Of a stretch of DNA of 28,957 nt, positions 1 through 5,487 are shown piece after piece (the first letter of the stretch is position 1; every line of letters begins with the position of its first letter). The notes under the pieces were generated by a model. The model made no database searches. It worked only from the letters and a program-made list of their open reading frames with translations, and was not told the DNA's origin. This stretch comes from a virus: positions 1 to 28,957 of the IMG/VR virus record IMGVR_UViG_3300025896_000142, one strand, 5' to 3'. The position numbers and the translations under genes are program-made.

Positions 1-104
1 AAGATGGGTAGTGCCTCTACCATAATAGGGTTATGCACAATTCTACCACCGAATCGTAGGTCGGCACAGTTAGTAACTCTGGGGATATTACAAAAGTTAC
101 AATC
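1..104. other. Non-coding start of tRNA region
   Basis: No reading frame or tRNA is recognisable here. A short hairpin (GGTAG / CTACC) lies near the left edge. The stretch probably belongs to the transcript of the tRNA group that starts at 105; its upstream part is outside the window. Confidence 0.4.
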
Positions 105-178
105 GGGGACTTAGCTCAGCTGGCTAGAGCGTCTGCCTTGCACGTAGAAGGTCGTGGGTTCGACTCCCACAGTCTCCA
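105..178 (+). tRNA. tRNA-Ala (TGC)
   Basis: Complete cloverleaf: 7-bp acceptor (GGGGACU/AGUCUCC with one G-U), D arm, anticodon stem UCUGC/GUAGA, loop CUUGCAC with anticodon UGC, and T arm GUGGG/CCCAC. Discriminator is A. CCA is not encoded, so the end must be added by a nucleotidyltransferase. Confidence 0.95.
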
Positions 179-179
179 C

Positions 180-215
180 AATAGAGTTAGTTTGGGCCCA
201 AAGAAAAACTCTATT
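180..215 (+). repeat. Inverted repeat between tRNAs
   Basis: AATAGAGTT (180-188) is complementary to AACTCTATT (207-215), and the loop contains the palindrome TTTGGGCCCAAA (191-202). A stable hairpin between two tRNAs is a likely processing signal in the polycistronic precursor, which is an inference. Confidence 0.6.
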
Positions 216-247
216 CGTTGAACCAATCGGAAGGTTGGGAATATGAA

Positions 248-319
248 AGTCATGAAGTATTTTAGGTAAGTATGCCCAACGGCCTTGGGTGGTTGCTGGT
301 TCAAATCCAGCCATGACTG
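248..319 (+). tRNA. tRNA-like gene, isotype unclear (apparent GGC)
   Basis: Acceptor AGUCAUG/CAUGACU pairs fully and the T arm GCUGG/CCAGC is canonical, with discriminator G. The D stem is weak. The anticodon stem GCCCA/UGGGU encloses loop ACGGCCU, which would give anticodon GGC but has C at position 33 instead of the near-universal U. The A1-U72/G73 end is unusual for Ala, so the isotype is unresolved; it may be a degenerate or modified-function tRNA. Confidence 0.65.
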
Positions 320-324
320 CAACT

Positions 325-443
325 AGCGGTATAGTTAAATGGTATAACAATGTTAAAAAAGTTAATCTGATTAAGAAGATTACGTTCAGCATTCAATATA
401 GCCTGTCACGCCATTGTTCTAGGTTCGATTCCTGGTGCCGCTG
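325..443 (+). tRNA. tRNA-Asp (GTC) interrupted by a 48-base insert
   Basis: Acceptor AGCGGUA (325-331) pairs with UGCCGCU (436-442), discriminator G443 as expected for Asp. D stem GUUA/UAAC and T stem CUAGG/CCUGG are normal. The loop CUGUCAC (403-409) carries anticodon GUC. The anticodon stem is perfect (AUGGC/GCCAU) only if 353-400 is removed, joining AUG (350-352) to GC (401-402), i.e. between positions 29 and 30. The insert has an A-run, a helix (363-368 with 377-382) and UUCAG (385-389). It is far shorter than group I or II introns. Confidence 0.9.
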
Positions 444-446
444 CAC

Positions 447-533
447 ATCTGGTAACCTCTGGTAATTTTATTTACAGAGAAAGGTTGAAAATACAGGTAT
501 TATAAATTCTATCTGGCAACCTCTGGTAATTTT
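447..533 (+). repeat. Direct repeat pair with hairpin
   Basis: A 23-base unit beginning ATCTGG and ending GGTAATTTT occurs at 447-469 and again at 511-533 with one difference. The first copy forms a hairpin with the following bases (CTCTGGTAA with TTTACAGAG). No gene is present in this spacer. Confidence 0.6.
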
Positions 534-605
534 GGGGAATACTTTAACTGGTTAGAAGACCACCTAAACGGGTGGTAGAGTAGGGTTCAAGTCCCTCTTC
601 CTCAA
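533..605 (+). tRNA. tRNA-like gene with aberrant anticodon loop
   Basis: Acceptor UGGGGAA/UUCCUCA, D stem CUUU/GAAG and a T arm (one U-C mismatch) are visible. The anticodon stem CCACC/GGUGG closes a loop of only six bases (UAAACG); opening one pair gives eight. No standard isotype can be assigned. It may be a decayed tRNA or one with non-standard decoding. Confidence 0.55.
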
Positions 606-756
606 CAACAAATATAAATGTTATGAAAAACACACAAAATGGGGGTGACCGCTTGGGAGCCCGTTAACAAGACAAGAACGTATAGAGTTACGTAAAAAGG
701 AAACTGGTAGCAGACATCAAAAAAAGCTAACCAAGTATTCCGATAATTTCAATGAA

Positions 757-1134
757 ATGTTCAACTTTTTCCTTAAATCAAATAGGAAAGGCATCCTATC
801 TTTTTGTGGTGCTATCGTAAAGGTTGAATTTGATGTCAACGAAACAGAAGGAAAATTCACATTCAGAAAATTTGACAATGGAGATTTTAGAAATGGAAAT
901 CCAATAGTATCAAGACATCCTAATATAGTAAAAGCTGTTATTGTAGGTAAAAAAGCTTGGGGTCTTTGGAGTGACCAATGGTCAGATGGGATTGTTGAAG
1001 GGACGTTTACACCTAAAGAAATCTTAGATATATTTGAAGATGAAGGAATTAAGATTCCTAGTTCACTGTTAACTGAGTTCTATAAAAGAATTGCTAAAAA
1101 ATTTGGAAAAAAACATAACACTTTGTTTGGATAA
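757..1134 (+). CDS. Conserved-looking phage protein, start uncertain
   Basis: A 125-residue protein if translation starts at this ATG; no function is recognised. It is mildly basic with a Lys-rich C-terminus and several aromatic residues around the middle. The same frame stays open upstream to 649 and that stretch reads like protein (rich in R, K, E and Q) but has no usual start codon. An ATG at 623 opens a different frame that ends at 665, so the true gene may begin at 623 with a frame change between 649 and 664, or an indel may have occurred. No promoter of the TTG-N20-TAnnTTTG type was found just upstream, so it is probably transcribed with the preceding tRNAs. Confidence 0.7.
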   Translation: MFNFFLKSNRKGILSFCGAIVKVEFDVNETEGKFTFRKFDNGDFRNGNPIVSRHPNIVKAVIVGKKAWGLWSDQWSDGIVEGTFTPKEILDIFEDEGIKIPSSLLTEFYKRIAKKFGKKHNTLFG

Positions 1135-1157
1135 TTAAAAACTAATTAGTACCTTTG
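1127..1157 (+). promoter_or_regulatory. Bacteroidota-type promoter
   Basis: TTG (1127-1129), 20 bases, TACCTTTG (1150-1157). The ATG of the next gene lies at 1162, so the transcript would be leaderless or nearly so. The -33 element overlaps the end of the previous gene. Confidence 0.85.
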
Positions 1158-1161
1158 TATC

Positions 1162-1317
1162 ATGAAAAGAAAGATATTACAATACATGGCCGATTACATC
1201 ATAGAGAAACTACGTATGGAAATTGGTGGAGACGAGAGAATATTCCAATTCTATTTAGAAATGGGAATGTGGTTAGACTTCTACGCTGTTCTTTGGTTTA
1301 ACATTGAACTAGAATAA
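1162..1317 (+). CDS. Small protein, 51 aa, unknown function
   Basis: A short frame from ATG 1162 to TAA 1315-1317 right after a strong promoter. The product starts MKRKILQYMADYI and has a Met/Trp/Phe-rich C-terminal half (MGMWLDFYAVLWFNIELE), which could be an amphipathic or membrane-touching helix. It resembles no family I can name. Support comes from the promoter, the good start context and an unbroken frame with codon use like its neighbours. Translation would be essentially leaderless. Confidence 0.65.
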   Translation: MKRKILQYMADYIIEKLRMEIGGDERIFQFYLEMGMWLDFYAVLWFNIELE

Positions 1318-1335
1318 AAAAAGTTTAAAAAAAAC

Positions 1336-1366
1336 TTGCACAAGTCAAAAACATTTCATACCTTTG
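1336..1366 (+). promoter_or_regulatory. Bacteroidota-type promoter
   Basis: TTG (1336-1338), 20 bases, TACCTTTG (1359-1366); drives the gene at 1414 after an A-rich leader of about 40 bases. Confidence 0.88.
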
Positions 1367-1413
1367 TAATCTGAAATATAAACAAAAACAATTTAATTTA
1401 AAACTAGAAAATT

Positions 1414-1761
1414 ATGAGTAAATTTGCACAAATGCTATCAGCGGATAGTTCAGCAACATTAGGAAACAGAGCGAAAAATTTAGCAGATGCTGCTGTATTG
1501 GAAGTTGAGTCTTTCATCGCAAACCTAAGAAAAGAGAAATTGCAATTGAATAGCAAGTTAAACGACTTGACTGACTTGGCTCCAGAGAATACTTACTCTC
1601 TACGTCCAGGTGGTGCTGATTTCAACGCTGCTAAATGGGTAGCTGAATTACACAGAACGAAAATGGATTTAGCTTTGAAAGAAGTTCAACTTGTGGAAGC
1701 ACAATCAATCTATGACGAATGGTTTGCTGACGAGGCTCCAGCTGCTAAAGCTAAGAAATAA
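1414..1761 (+). CDS. Small helical / coiled-coil protein
   Basis: A 115-residue protein that is almost entirely predicted helix, with Lys/Glu/Leu-rich heptad-like stretches and an Ala/Lys-rich tail. It has no signal peptide, membrane segment or catalytic motif. It has its own promoter and an A-rich leader, suggesting good expression. The stop codon overlaps the start of the next gene (TAATG), so the two are translationally coupled. Function is unknown; a structural or partner-binding role is only an inference from composition. Confidence 0.8.
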   Translation: MSKFAQMLSADSSATLGNRAKNLADAAVLEVESFIANLRKEKLQLNSKLNDLTDLAPENTYSLRPGGADFNAAKWVAELHRTKMDLALKEVQLVEAQSIYDEWFADEAPAAKAKK

Positions 1762-2246
1762 TGAACATACCAAAGGTTTATTTGGCGAAGTCTAATAGAG
1801 CTAACCCAGAAGTGGTTACTAGAGTTCGCCAAATTCTTAACCAATTTAATCTACAAACAGTTGAATTCAAAGGTGGTCAATATAGTCACAAAGACTTATT
1901 GGAATGTGAATACATGGTTGTAGTTCCAGATTTATCTAAAGAAGATGAATACATAATTGGTAAAGGATTATTTGAGCAAATAGGTGCTTTTAAATATAGG
2001 AAAGGTTATGAATCAATTTGTGTTATCAGTGATGAAGCCATAAATGTTAGAGATATTGATGAAATTGAAGCTTTTGATTCTGATGACAACTATATTGAAT
2101 ACGGTGCTATCTATTTTGAACATGGTAAAGGTTGTCCATTGGATAAAGTTCTAGAAGATTTATGTTTAGATAGAATTCCAAATCATGGCTACACTAACAC
2201 GAGTATTGGTTCGGAATACGAGTATATTTTAACTAGAAAAAGTTAA
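1761..2246 (+). CDS. Deoxyribosyltransferase/TIR-like Rossmannoid protein (tentative)
   Basis: A 161-residue protein whose opening KVYLAKSNRANPEVV resembles the first strand and loop of nucleoside 2-deoxyribosyltransferase-like folds. It is followed by a second strand ending in MVVVPD and then G-K-G-L-F-E-Q-I, which matches the place where that superfamily carries its G-x-x-x-E helix. Such proteins cleave or bind N-glycosidic nucleotides; phages use relatives in nucleotide salvage and possibly in sequestering NAD-derived signals. The fold call rests on pattern only. It overlaps the previous gene by one base and is followed by a promoter, so it ends its transcription unit. Confidence 0.6.
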   Translation: MNIPKVYLAKSNRANPEVVTRVRQILNQFNLQTVEFKGGQYSHKDLLECEYMVVVPDLSKEDEYIIGKGLFEQIGAFKYRKGYESICVISDEAINVRDIDEIEAFDSDDNYIEYGAIYFEHGKGCPLDKVLEDLCLDRIPNHGYTNTSIGSEYEYILTRKS

Positions 2247-2264
2247 AAAAAAGAATATAAAAGG

Positions 2265-2295
2265 TTGCATTTTTGAAAAAAGAATAGTATCTTTG
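2265..2295 (+). promoter_or_regulatory. Bacteroidota-type promoter
   Basis: TTG (2265-2267), 20 bases, TATCTTTG (2288-2295). It would transcribe the structured RNA that follows, tRNA-Phe and the genes from 2555. Confidence 0.85.
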
Positions 2296-2301
2296 TAGTA
2301 T

Positions 2302-2457
2302 AATTTGATAAGGTGTTTGAGAGGTGTAGTCAGATGGGAGTTCTTCCTCTTTATCGAAAGATAAATGAAACTTAGTACTGGCGGTGGTATCAAACACAGA
2401 GTCATAAGTCTCTGGGTCGGTAACGTCACGGAAAAAGACCTCGGATTCTATCCGAGG
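2302..2457 (+). ncRNA. Structured leader RNA upstream of tRNA-Phe
   Basis: No reading frame fits, but base pairing is extensive. GTGTTTGA (2313-2320) pairs with TCAAACAC (2390-2397); inside is TTTATC-GAAA-GATAAA (2350-2365), a GNRA-loop hairpin; then CAGAG/CTCTG; and the region ends with CCTCGGA/TCCGAGG (2439-2457). The 5' end is set by the promoter at 2288. It does not match a family I can name. It may be a stable small RNA, a tRNA-processing scaffold or a regulatory leader. Confidence 0.6.
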
Positions 2458-2462
2458 CAAAT

Positions 2463-2535
2463 GGTACCGTAGCTCAGTTGGTAGAGCACCGCACTGAAGA
2501 TGCGGGTGTCAGTGGTTCGAATCCACTCGGTACCA
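2463..2535 (+). tRNA. tRNA-Phe (GAA)
   Basis: Canonical cloverleaf: acceptor GGUACCG/CGGUACC, D stem GCUC/GAGC, anticodon stem CCGCA/UGCGG with loop CUGAAGA, T stem GUGG/CCAC region and A73. No CCA encoded. This uninterrupted gene is a useful contrast to the Asp and Asn loci. Confidence 0.96.
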
Positions 2536-2554
2536 CAAATAAATAAATTTAACT

Positions 2555-2728
2555 ATGGCAACAGCTGCAAAACGTTCTAGACAGTCTAGAGTAATCGAAA
2601 TGCTTGAGAAGCAATTAAAAAGTGGTGTGAAAACACAAAAGAAAACAACTGACGTTAAAGTTCCTTTGAATGATTCTGATATCAAAAGAATCAACAAAGA
2701 AATTGAAGTTCTAAAAAGTAGAACATAA
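2555..2728 (+). CDS. Small basic protein, 57 aa
   Basis: ATG 2555 to TAA 2726-2728, beginning MATAAKRSRQSRVIEMLEKQ. It is rich in Lys, Arg and Thr with a helical C-terminus. There is no recognised domain; its basic nature would allow nucleic-acid contact, which is only an inference. It lies 19 bases after tRNA-Phe and its stop overlaps the start of the following lipoprotein gene (TAATG), showing that it is part of a real translated unit. Confidence 0.75.
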   Translation: MATAAKRSRQSRVIEMLEKQLKSGVKTQKKTTDVKVPLNDSDIKRINKEIEVLKSRT

Positions 2729-3105
2729 TGAAAAAAATGTTTTTAGTAGCTTTGGTTTTAGGTTTAACTGTTTCATGTAAACCTAAAACTGAACAACCAA
2801 CAGAAAACGTTGAAACTTATGATGCTGTAATCCTTTCAGATTCTTCTGATTATCGCAATCATGACGAACCTACAGAAAGTGACGTTAAGGTATCTGATAA
2901 GCGTTATTGGTCAAGTTCTGAAACTAAATTACCAGTTGGTATTGTTGTAAATAAAGATTGTGCTAATTGTCGTTCAGAAAACGAAAAAGCAGATTTAAAA
3001 GACAACTACATTACAATCAAAAGGCCTAACGAAACGTTAACGATTAAAAAAGACATTGATGAGGATTTATTCTTAAATGTTGAAGTCGGAGATATCATAC
3101 AATAA
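2728..3105 (+). CDS. Putative lipoprotein
   Basis: A 125-residue protein with a classical lipoprotein signal: MKKMFLVALVLGLTVSC, with the lipobox cysteine at residue 17. The mature part starts KPKTEQ and is acidic and polar. A CANC motif lies in the middle, so two cysteines sit three apart. It would be exported and lipid-anchored in the cell envelope. Phage lipoproteins of this sort often alter the host surface or block superinfection, but nothing in this sequence proves a role. It is translationally coupled to the previous gene. Confidence 0.8.
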   Translation: MKKMFLVALVLGLTVSCKPKTEQPTENVETYDAVILSDSSDYRNHDEPTESDVKVSDKRYWSSSETKLPVGIVVNKDCANCRSENEKADLKDNYITIKRPNETLTIKKDIDEDLFLNVEVGDIIQ

Positions 3106-3127
3106 CATACGTAAAAAATAAATTCCA

Positions 3128-3490
3128 ATGAGAAGAAACGGAAACAGAACCATAAAGGTTAACAAAGCAGATTTAATTGCTAAGATTCAAGAAAATAAAG
3201 CACAACATATCGAAGCTTATACCAAAGCTGTTGTGGCTTATAAGAAAGAAGCTCTTAAACAATTAGCAGACATCACCAAAAAAGTTGAGGCTGGAGATAT
3301 GAAAGTTAGATTAGATTTAACTACACCAGTTGACAACAGCAATAACTATGACAAAATCATTGACATGTTCAATTGGGAAGTCGAAGATATCGTTGAATTA
3401 GAGCAATCTGAATTCAATGAATACGTCCAAGATGAGACCGATTTTGCAAGACATGCTTTGATGTCAAATAGTATGTATTTGGCTGGGTAA
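3128..3490 (+). CDS. Unknown phage protein, 120 aa
   Basis: A highly charged, helix-rich protein starting MRRNGNRTIKVNKADLIAKI. The N-terminal half is basic and the C-terminal half acidic, ending in a short aromatic-containing tail. No transmembrane segment or known motif is visible. The ATG sits about 20 bases after the previous stop in an A-rich context, so it is likely cotranscribed with the lipoprotein. No function assigned. Confidence 0.75.
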   Translation: MRRNGNRTIKVNKADLIAKIQENKAQHIEAYTKAVVAYKKEALKQLADITKKVEAGDMKVRLDLTTPVDNSNNYDKIIDMFNWEVEDIVELEQSEFNEYVQDETDFARHALMSNSMYLAG

Positions 3491-3549
3491 CAGCTTGATT
3501 TACAGCTTATTAAAAGTGTAAAAAAGATTAAAAAATATTCGTTTTTTAC

Positions 3550-3580
3550 TTGACTTTTAATGAAAAATGTAGTATCTTTG
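3550..3580 (+). promoter_or_regulatory. Bacteroidota-type promoter
   Basis: TTG (3550-3552), 20 bases, TATCTTTG (3573-3580); a long A-rich leader of about 55 bases precedes the ATG at 3640. Transcription would run on into the permuted tRNA region. Confidence 0.87.
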
Positions 3581-3639
3581 TAGTATAATAAGTAGAGAAT
3601 AATACAATAACATAATAAACAAAAAACAAAGAAAAAAAA

Positions 3640-4275
3640 ATGGCTGTAACAAAAACAACACCCGCAAAGAAAGCAAGTGCTAGCACAGAGATTGTCTTAG
3701 GACAAGCTGCACAACAAATTACTAAAGCAGTAAGCGAATTAGCTTCTGCAACTAACACAATCAATAAAATGGTTGAGCAAGCTGAAGAGTTAACTTTACA
3801 AGTTGCTAACAAAGAAGAAGCGATTATCTCTTTAGATGTAGCTTTTGCTGAAAAAGAGCGTCAATTGAAAGTTGATTTGGATTTAAGTTTCAGAGCTAAC
3901 ACAGACCGTGTTGTTAATGAGTACTTAACAAGCGTTGGGAAAACAGTAATTCCAGCTAGTGAATTGAATTCATTGCGTAAAGAGTTAGACGAGGCTAAGT
4001 CTAACACTGAAGGATTAATCAAAAGAGAAGTTGCTACGGTAGTTTCTAGCCTTAAATCTCAATATGAGAATGAAATCAAATTGATTCACTCAGAGAATAA
4101 AGCTATTGCCGCTGAAAACGCTGCTAAGATTGGTACTTTAGCTAACCAAAACGAGTTCTTAAGTGAACAAGTAACTAAATTGTATTTACAATTAGATGCT
4201 GAAAGAGCTGCTGGTATCGAAAGAGCTAAAGCTGGTTCAGTAGGGTCAATTAACGTTTCTGGACAAGGAAAATAA
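3640..4275 (+). CDS. Coiled-coil protein, 211 aa
   Basis: An Ala/Thr/Lys-rich N-terminus (about 25 residues) is followed by long helical segments with strong heptad character through most of the chain, ending in a Gly/Ser-rich tail. No membrane segment or catalytic residues are seen. Its own promoter and favourable leader suggest high expression. It may be a structural or scaffold-like phage protein. The stop codon lies only about 84 bases before the tRNA-Asn 3' half, so that RNA is probably made from the same transcript. Confidence 0.82.
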   Translation: MAVTKTTPAKKASASTEIVLGQAAQQITKAVSELASATNTINKMVEQAEELTLQVANKEEAIISLDVAFAEKERQLKVDLDLSFRANTDRVVNEYLTSVGKTVIPASELNSLRKELDEAKSNTEGLIKREVATVVSSLKSQYENEIKLIHSENKAIAAENAAKIGTLANQNEFLSEQVTKLYLQLDAERAAGIERAKAGSVGSINVSGQGK

Positions 4276-4358
4276 TACCCAAAAATATAAGCTAAGTGAG
4301 AAATTGCTTAGTTTGTAACTAGACATTGAAAGATTATTTCAGCAACAAAAAATCTATA
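4276..4358 (+). other. 3' part of the permuted tRNA intron
   Basis: Non-coding flank of the tRNA-Asn 3' half. It contains a hairpin (CTAAG/CTTAG), AAGATTA (4330-4336), UUCAG (4338-4342) and ends UCUAUA before the exon. The order helix strand, UUCAG, AU-rich, UAUA, exon is the same as in the tRNA-Asp insert. Confidence 0.65.
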
Positions 4359-4438
4359 GCCTGTTAAGCTCGTGATATGGGTTCGAATCCCATACTGTCC
4401 TAAGACACTGGGCGGTTAGCTTAATGGTTAGAGCACGA
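4359..4438 (+). tRNA. Circularly permuted tRNA-Asn (GTT)
   Basis: The 3' half comes first: 4359-4400 holds GC, loop CUGUUAA with anticodon GUU (4363-4365), stem GCUCG, T arm AUGGG/CCCAU and acceptor ACUGUCC. After a 9-base linker (4401-4409) the 5' half follows: 4410-4438 holds acceptor GGGCGGU, D stem GCUU/GAGC and CGA. Put in natural order, the acceptor pairs over 7 bp and the anticodon stem is perfect (CGA+GC with GCUCG), joined between positions 29 and 30. No alternative partner half exists on either side. The base after the acceptor is U, unlike the usual G73 of Asn. CCA is absent. Maturation would need joining of 4438 to 4359 and trimming of the linker. Confidence 0.9.
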
Positions 4439-4555
4439 AAAAGAAAAAAGTTAATCTTGTTGTCTAACATATTGTGTTGTTCCCTTGAGAAAGGAAAGCT
4501 AGAATTGTAATAGATGATGAATAGTCTACACAACATAGAGGCCTCAGCCTCAAAT
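4439..4555 (+). other. 5' part of the permuted tRNA intron and following spacer
   Basis: Directly follows the tRNA-Asn 5' half. Positions 4444-4457 are identical over 14 bases to 355-368 in the tRNA-Asp insert. TAATCTT (4452-4458) can pair with AAGATTA (4330-4336) on the far side of the gene. The rest holds a GAGA-loop hairpin (CCTT/AAGG) and GAGGC-CTCA-GCCTC before the next tRNA. Confidence 0.65.
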
Positions 4556-4672
4556 ACGGAGATAGCTTAGCGGTAAAGCACTCCCCCTTGAATTCGTGTG
4601 TAAGGTTCGATTCCTTTTCAGTTTGGAAGCATGACGTAGGGAGTTACGTAGGTTCGAATCCTACTCTTTGTA
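4556..4672 (+). tRNA. Interrupted tRNA, Gln-like (apparent TTG)
   Basis: Acceptor ACGGAGA (4556-4562) pairs with UCUUUGU (4665-4671); D stem GCUU/AAGC; anticodon stem CUCCC (4581-4585) with GGGAG (4639-4643); T stem GUAGG/CCUAC; A73. Between the anticodon stem strands lie 53 bases instead of 7. If the first seven (CCUUGAA) are the loop, the anticodon is UUG with an unusual C33, and 4593-4638 is a 46-base insert. The insert holds a hairpin AAGG-UUCGAUU-CCUU that mimics a T arm, followed at once by UUCAG, and ends GUA before G. Junction and isotype are uncertain. Confidence 0.7.
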
Positions 4673-4674
4673 CA

Positions 4675-4926
4675 AATAGGTTTGGTCCAATGTATGTATA
4701 TCATCCTTTGATGGTCTATGTAAAGCAGAATCAAATCAATTAATAAGAACATACTTACGTACTTTAAAGGTGGCTCCCTTTCCCACATTTGGGATATGAG
4801 AAAAAGAGCTGTGGCTGACCATGGGCATCTAATTGGGTTAAATCTCCAATGATACAGGGGGCGAAGTTGAAGGAACGATTTCTAGAATCAAGGTGAGATT
4901 CCCGTAAGTCACTGTTCTTAAAAAAT
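4675..4926 (+). other. Non-coding region, possible structured RNA
   Basis: No reading frame of note. Local hairpins are visible: CATC/GATG, CCCA-CATT-TGGG, ATTGG/CCAAT and GAATC/GATTC. G-rich single-stranded-looking segments lie between them. It follows a tRNA and ends at a terminator. It does not match tmRNA, SRP RNA or 6S RNA that I can recognise. Confidence 0.4.
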
Positions 4927-4960
4927 AAATGACATTATCTTTGGTAGTGTCATTTTTTTT
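4927..4960 (+). terminator. Intrinsic terminator with embedded promoter element
   Basis: AAATGACA (4927-4934) pairs with TGTCATTT (4948-4955), then a T-run. The loop contains the TTG (4941-4943) that is the -33 element of the promoter for the next gene. Confidence 0.85.
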
Positions 4961-4971
4961 ATGTACCTTTG
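4941..4971 (+). promoter_or_regulatory. Bacteroidota-type promoter
   Basis: TTG (4941-4943), 20 bases, TACCTTTG (4964-4971), interlocked with the terminator hairpin; ATG of the next gene at 4994. Confidence 0.88.
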
Positions 4972-4993
4972 TAATGTAAAAAAAAAATAAGTT

Positions 4994-5464
4994 ATGGGTT
5001 TAAATTACCAATTAGGTCAATATGTGGGTGAATATATCGTAGCGTTGCACTTGCCAACGTTAAGTACTGATATGTTAAAAACTAGAACAGTCATTGAAGT
5101 TTCTCCAGAAGAAACTGCTGAATGGGAAATATTAGAAAAACCACAACAAATTTATATTAGTAGCAAAGACCCAGACAGAGAAGCTAAAGAAGAAGCCAGA
5201 ACTAAACGTTTCTATGAAAACCGTAAATGGTATCATAAGCTAGAAGAAAAATATCTTAAAGAAACCATAGAAGTTCTAGTACCTAGAGTTGTACCTACCA
5301 ACATGAAACAATTTACTCAAGGAATCAAAGATACATTATGGGATTGTGATAGGTCACACTATAAAATTTTAGATGGATATTTCCAGCAAACAGACAGCTA
5401 CGCATGGTGTTCTAGAATTATTTTAACAAGACACATAGAAAAAATACCAGAAAAATTTGCATAA
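4994..5464 (+). CDS. Unknown phage protein, 156 aa
   Basis: A soluble, charged protein beginning MGLNYQLGQYVGEYIV. A Lys/Glu/Arg-rich central stretch of about 40 residues is probably helical; the C-terminus contains several aromatic residues and two cysteines (WDC, WCS). No family is recognised. It has its own promoter and the downstream promoter overlaps its stop codon, so it forms a one-gene unit just before the envelope module. Confidence 0.75.
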   Translation: MGLNYQLGQYVGEYIVALHLPTLSTDMLKTRTVIEVSPEETAEWEILEKPQQIYISSKDPDREAKEEARTKRFYENRKWYHKLEEKYLKETIEVLVPRVVPTNMKQFTQGIKDTLWDCDRSHYKILDGYFQQTDSYAWCSRIILTRHIEKIPEKFA

Positions 5465-5487
5465 GTCAAATATTATTCATACCTTTG
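5457..5487 (+). promoter_or_regulatory. Bacteroidota-type promoter
   Basis: TTG (5457-5459), 20 bases, TACCTTTG (5480-5487). The -33 element overlaps the end of the preceding gene. Confidence 0.88.

Noticed and set aside
111-392. Minus-strand reading frames containing GFEPA/GVEPTT patterns (also at 13859-14287 and 15288-15612)
   Set aside because: These patterns are the antisense translation of tRNA T arms (GGTTCGAATCC) and are a well-known false gene signature; the tRNAs on the plus strand explain them.
4276-4555. Group I intron in or around tRNA-Asn
   Set aside because: Segments such as TAGTCTA and CTAGACA recall P7-like strands, but the P-Q-R-S core is not recognisable, the exon end lacks the required U and the tRNA-Asp version is only 48 bases, too short for a group I ribozyme.
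4601-4617. Orphan T arm of a second permuted tRNA
   Set aside because: The hairpin looks like a T arm, but the bases after it (UUCAGUU) find no matching 5' acceptor nearby, and it fits better as the helix of the insert.
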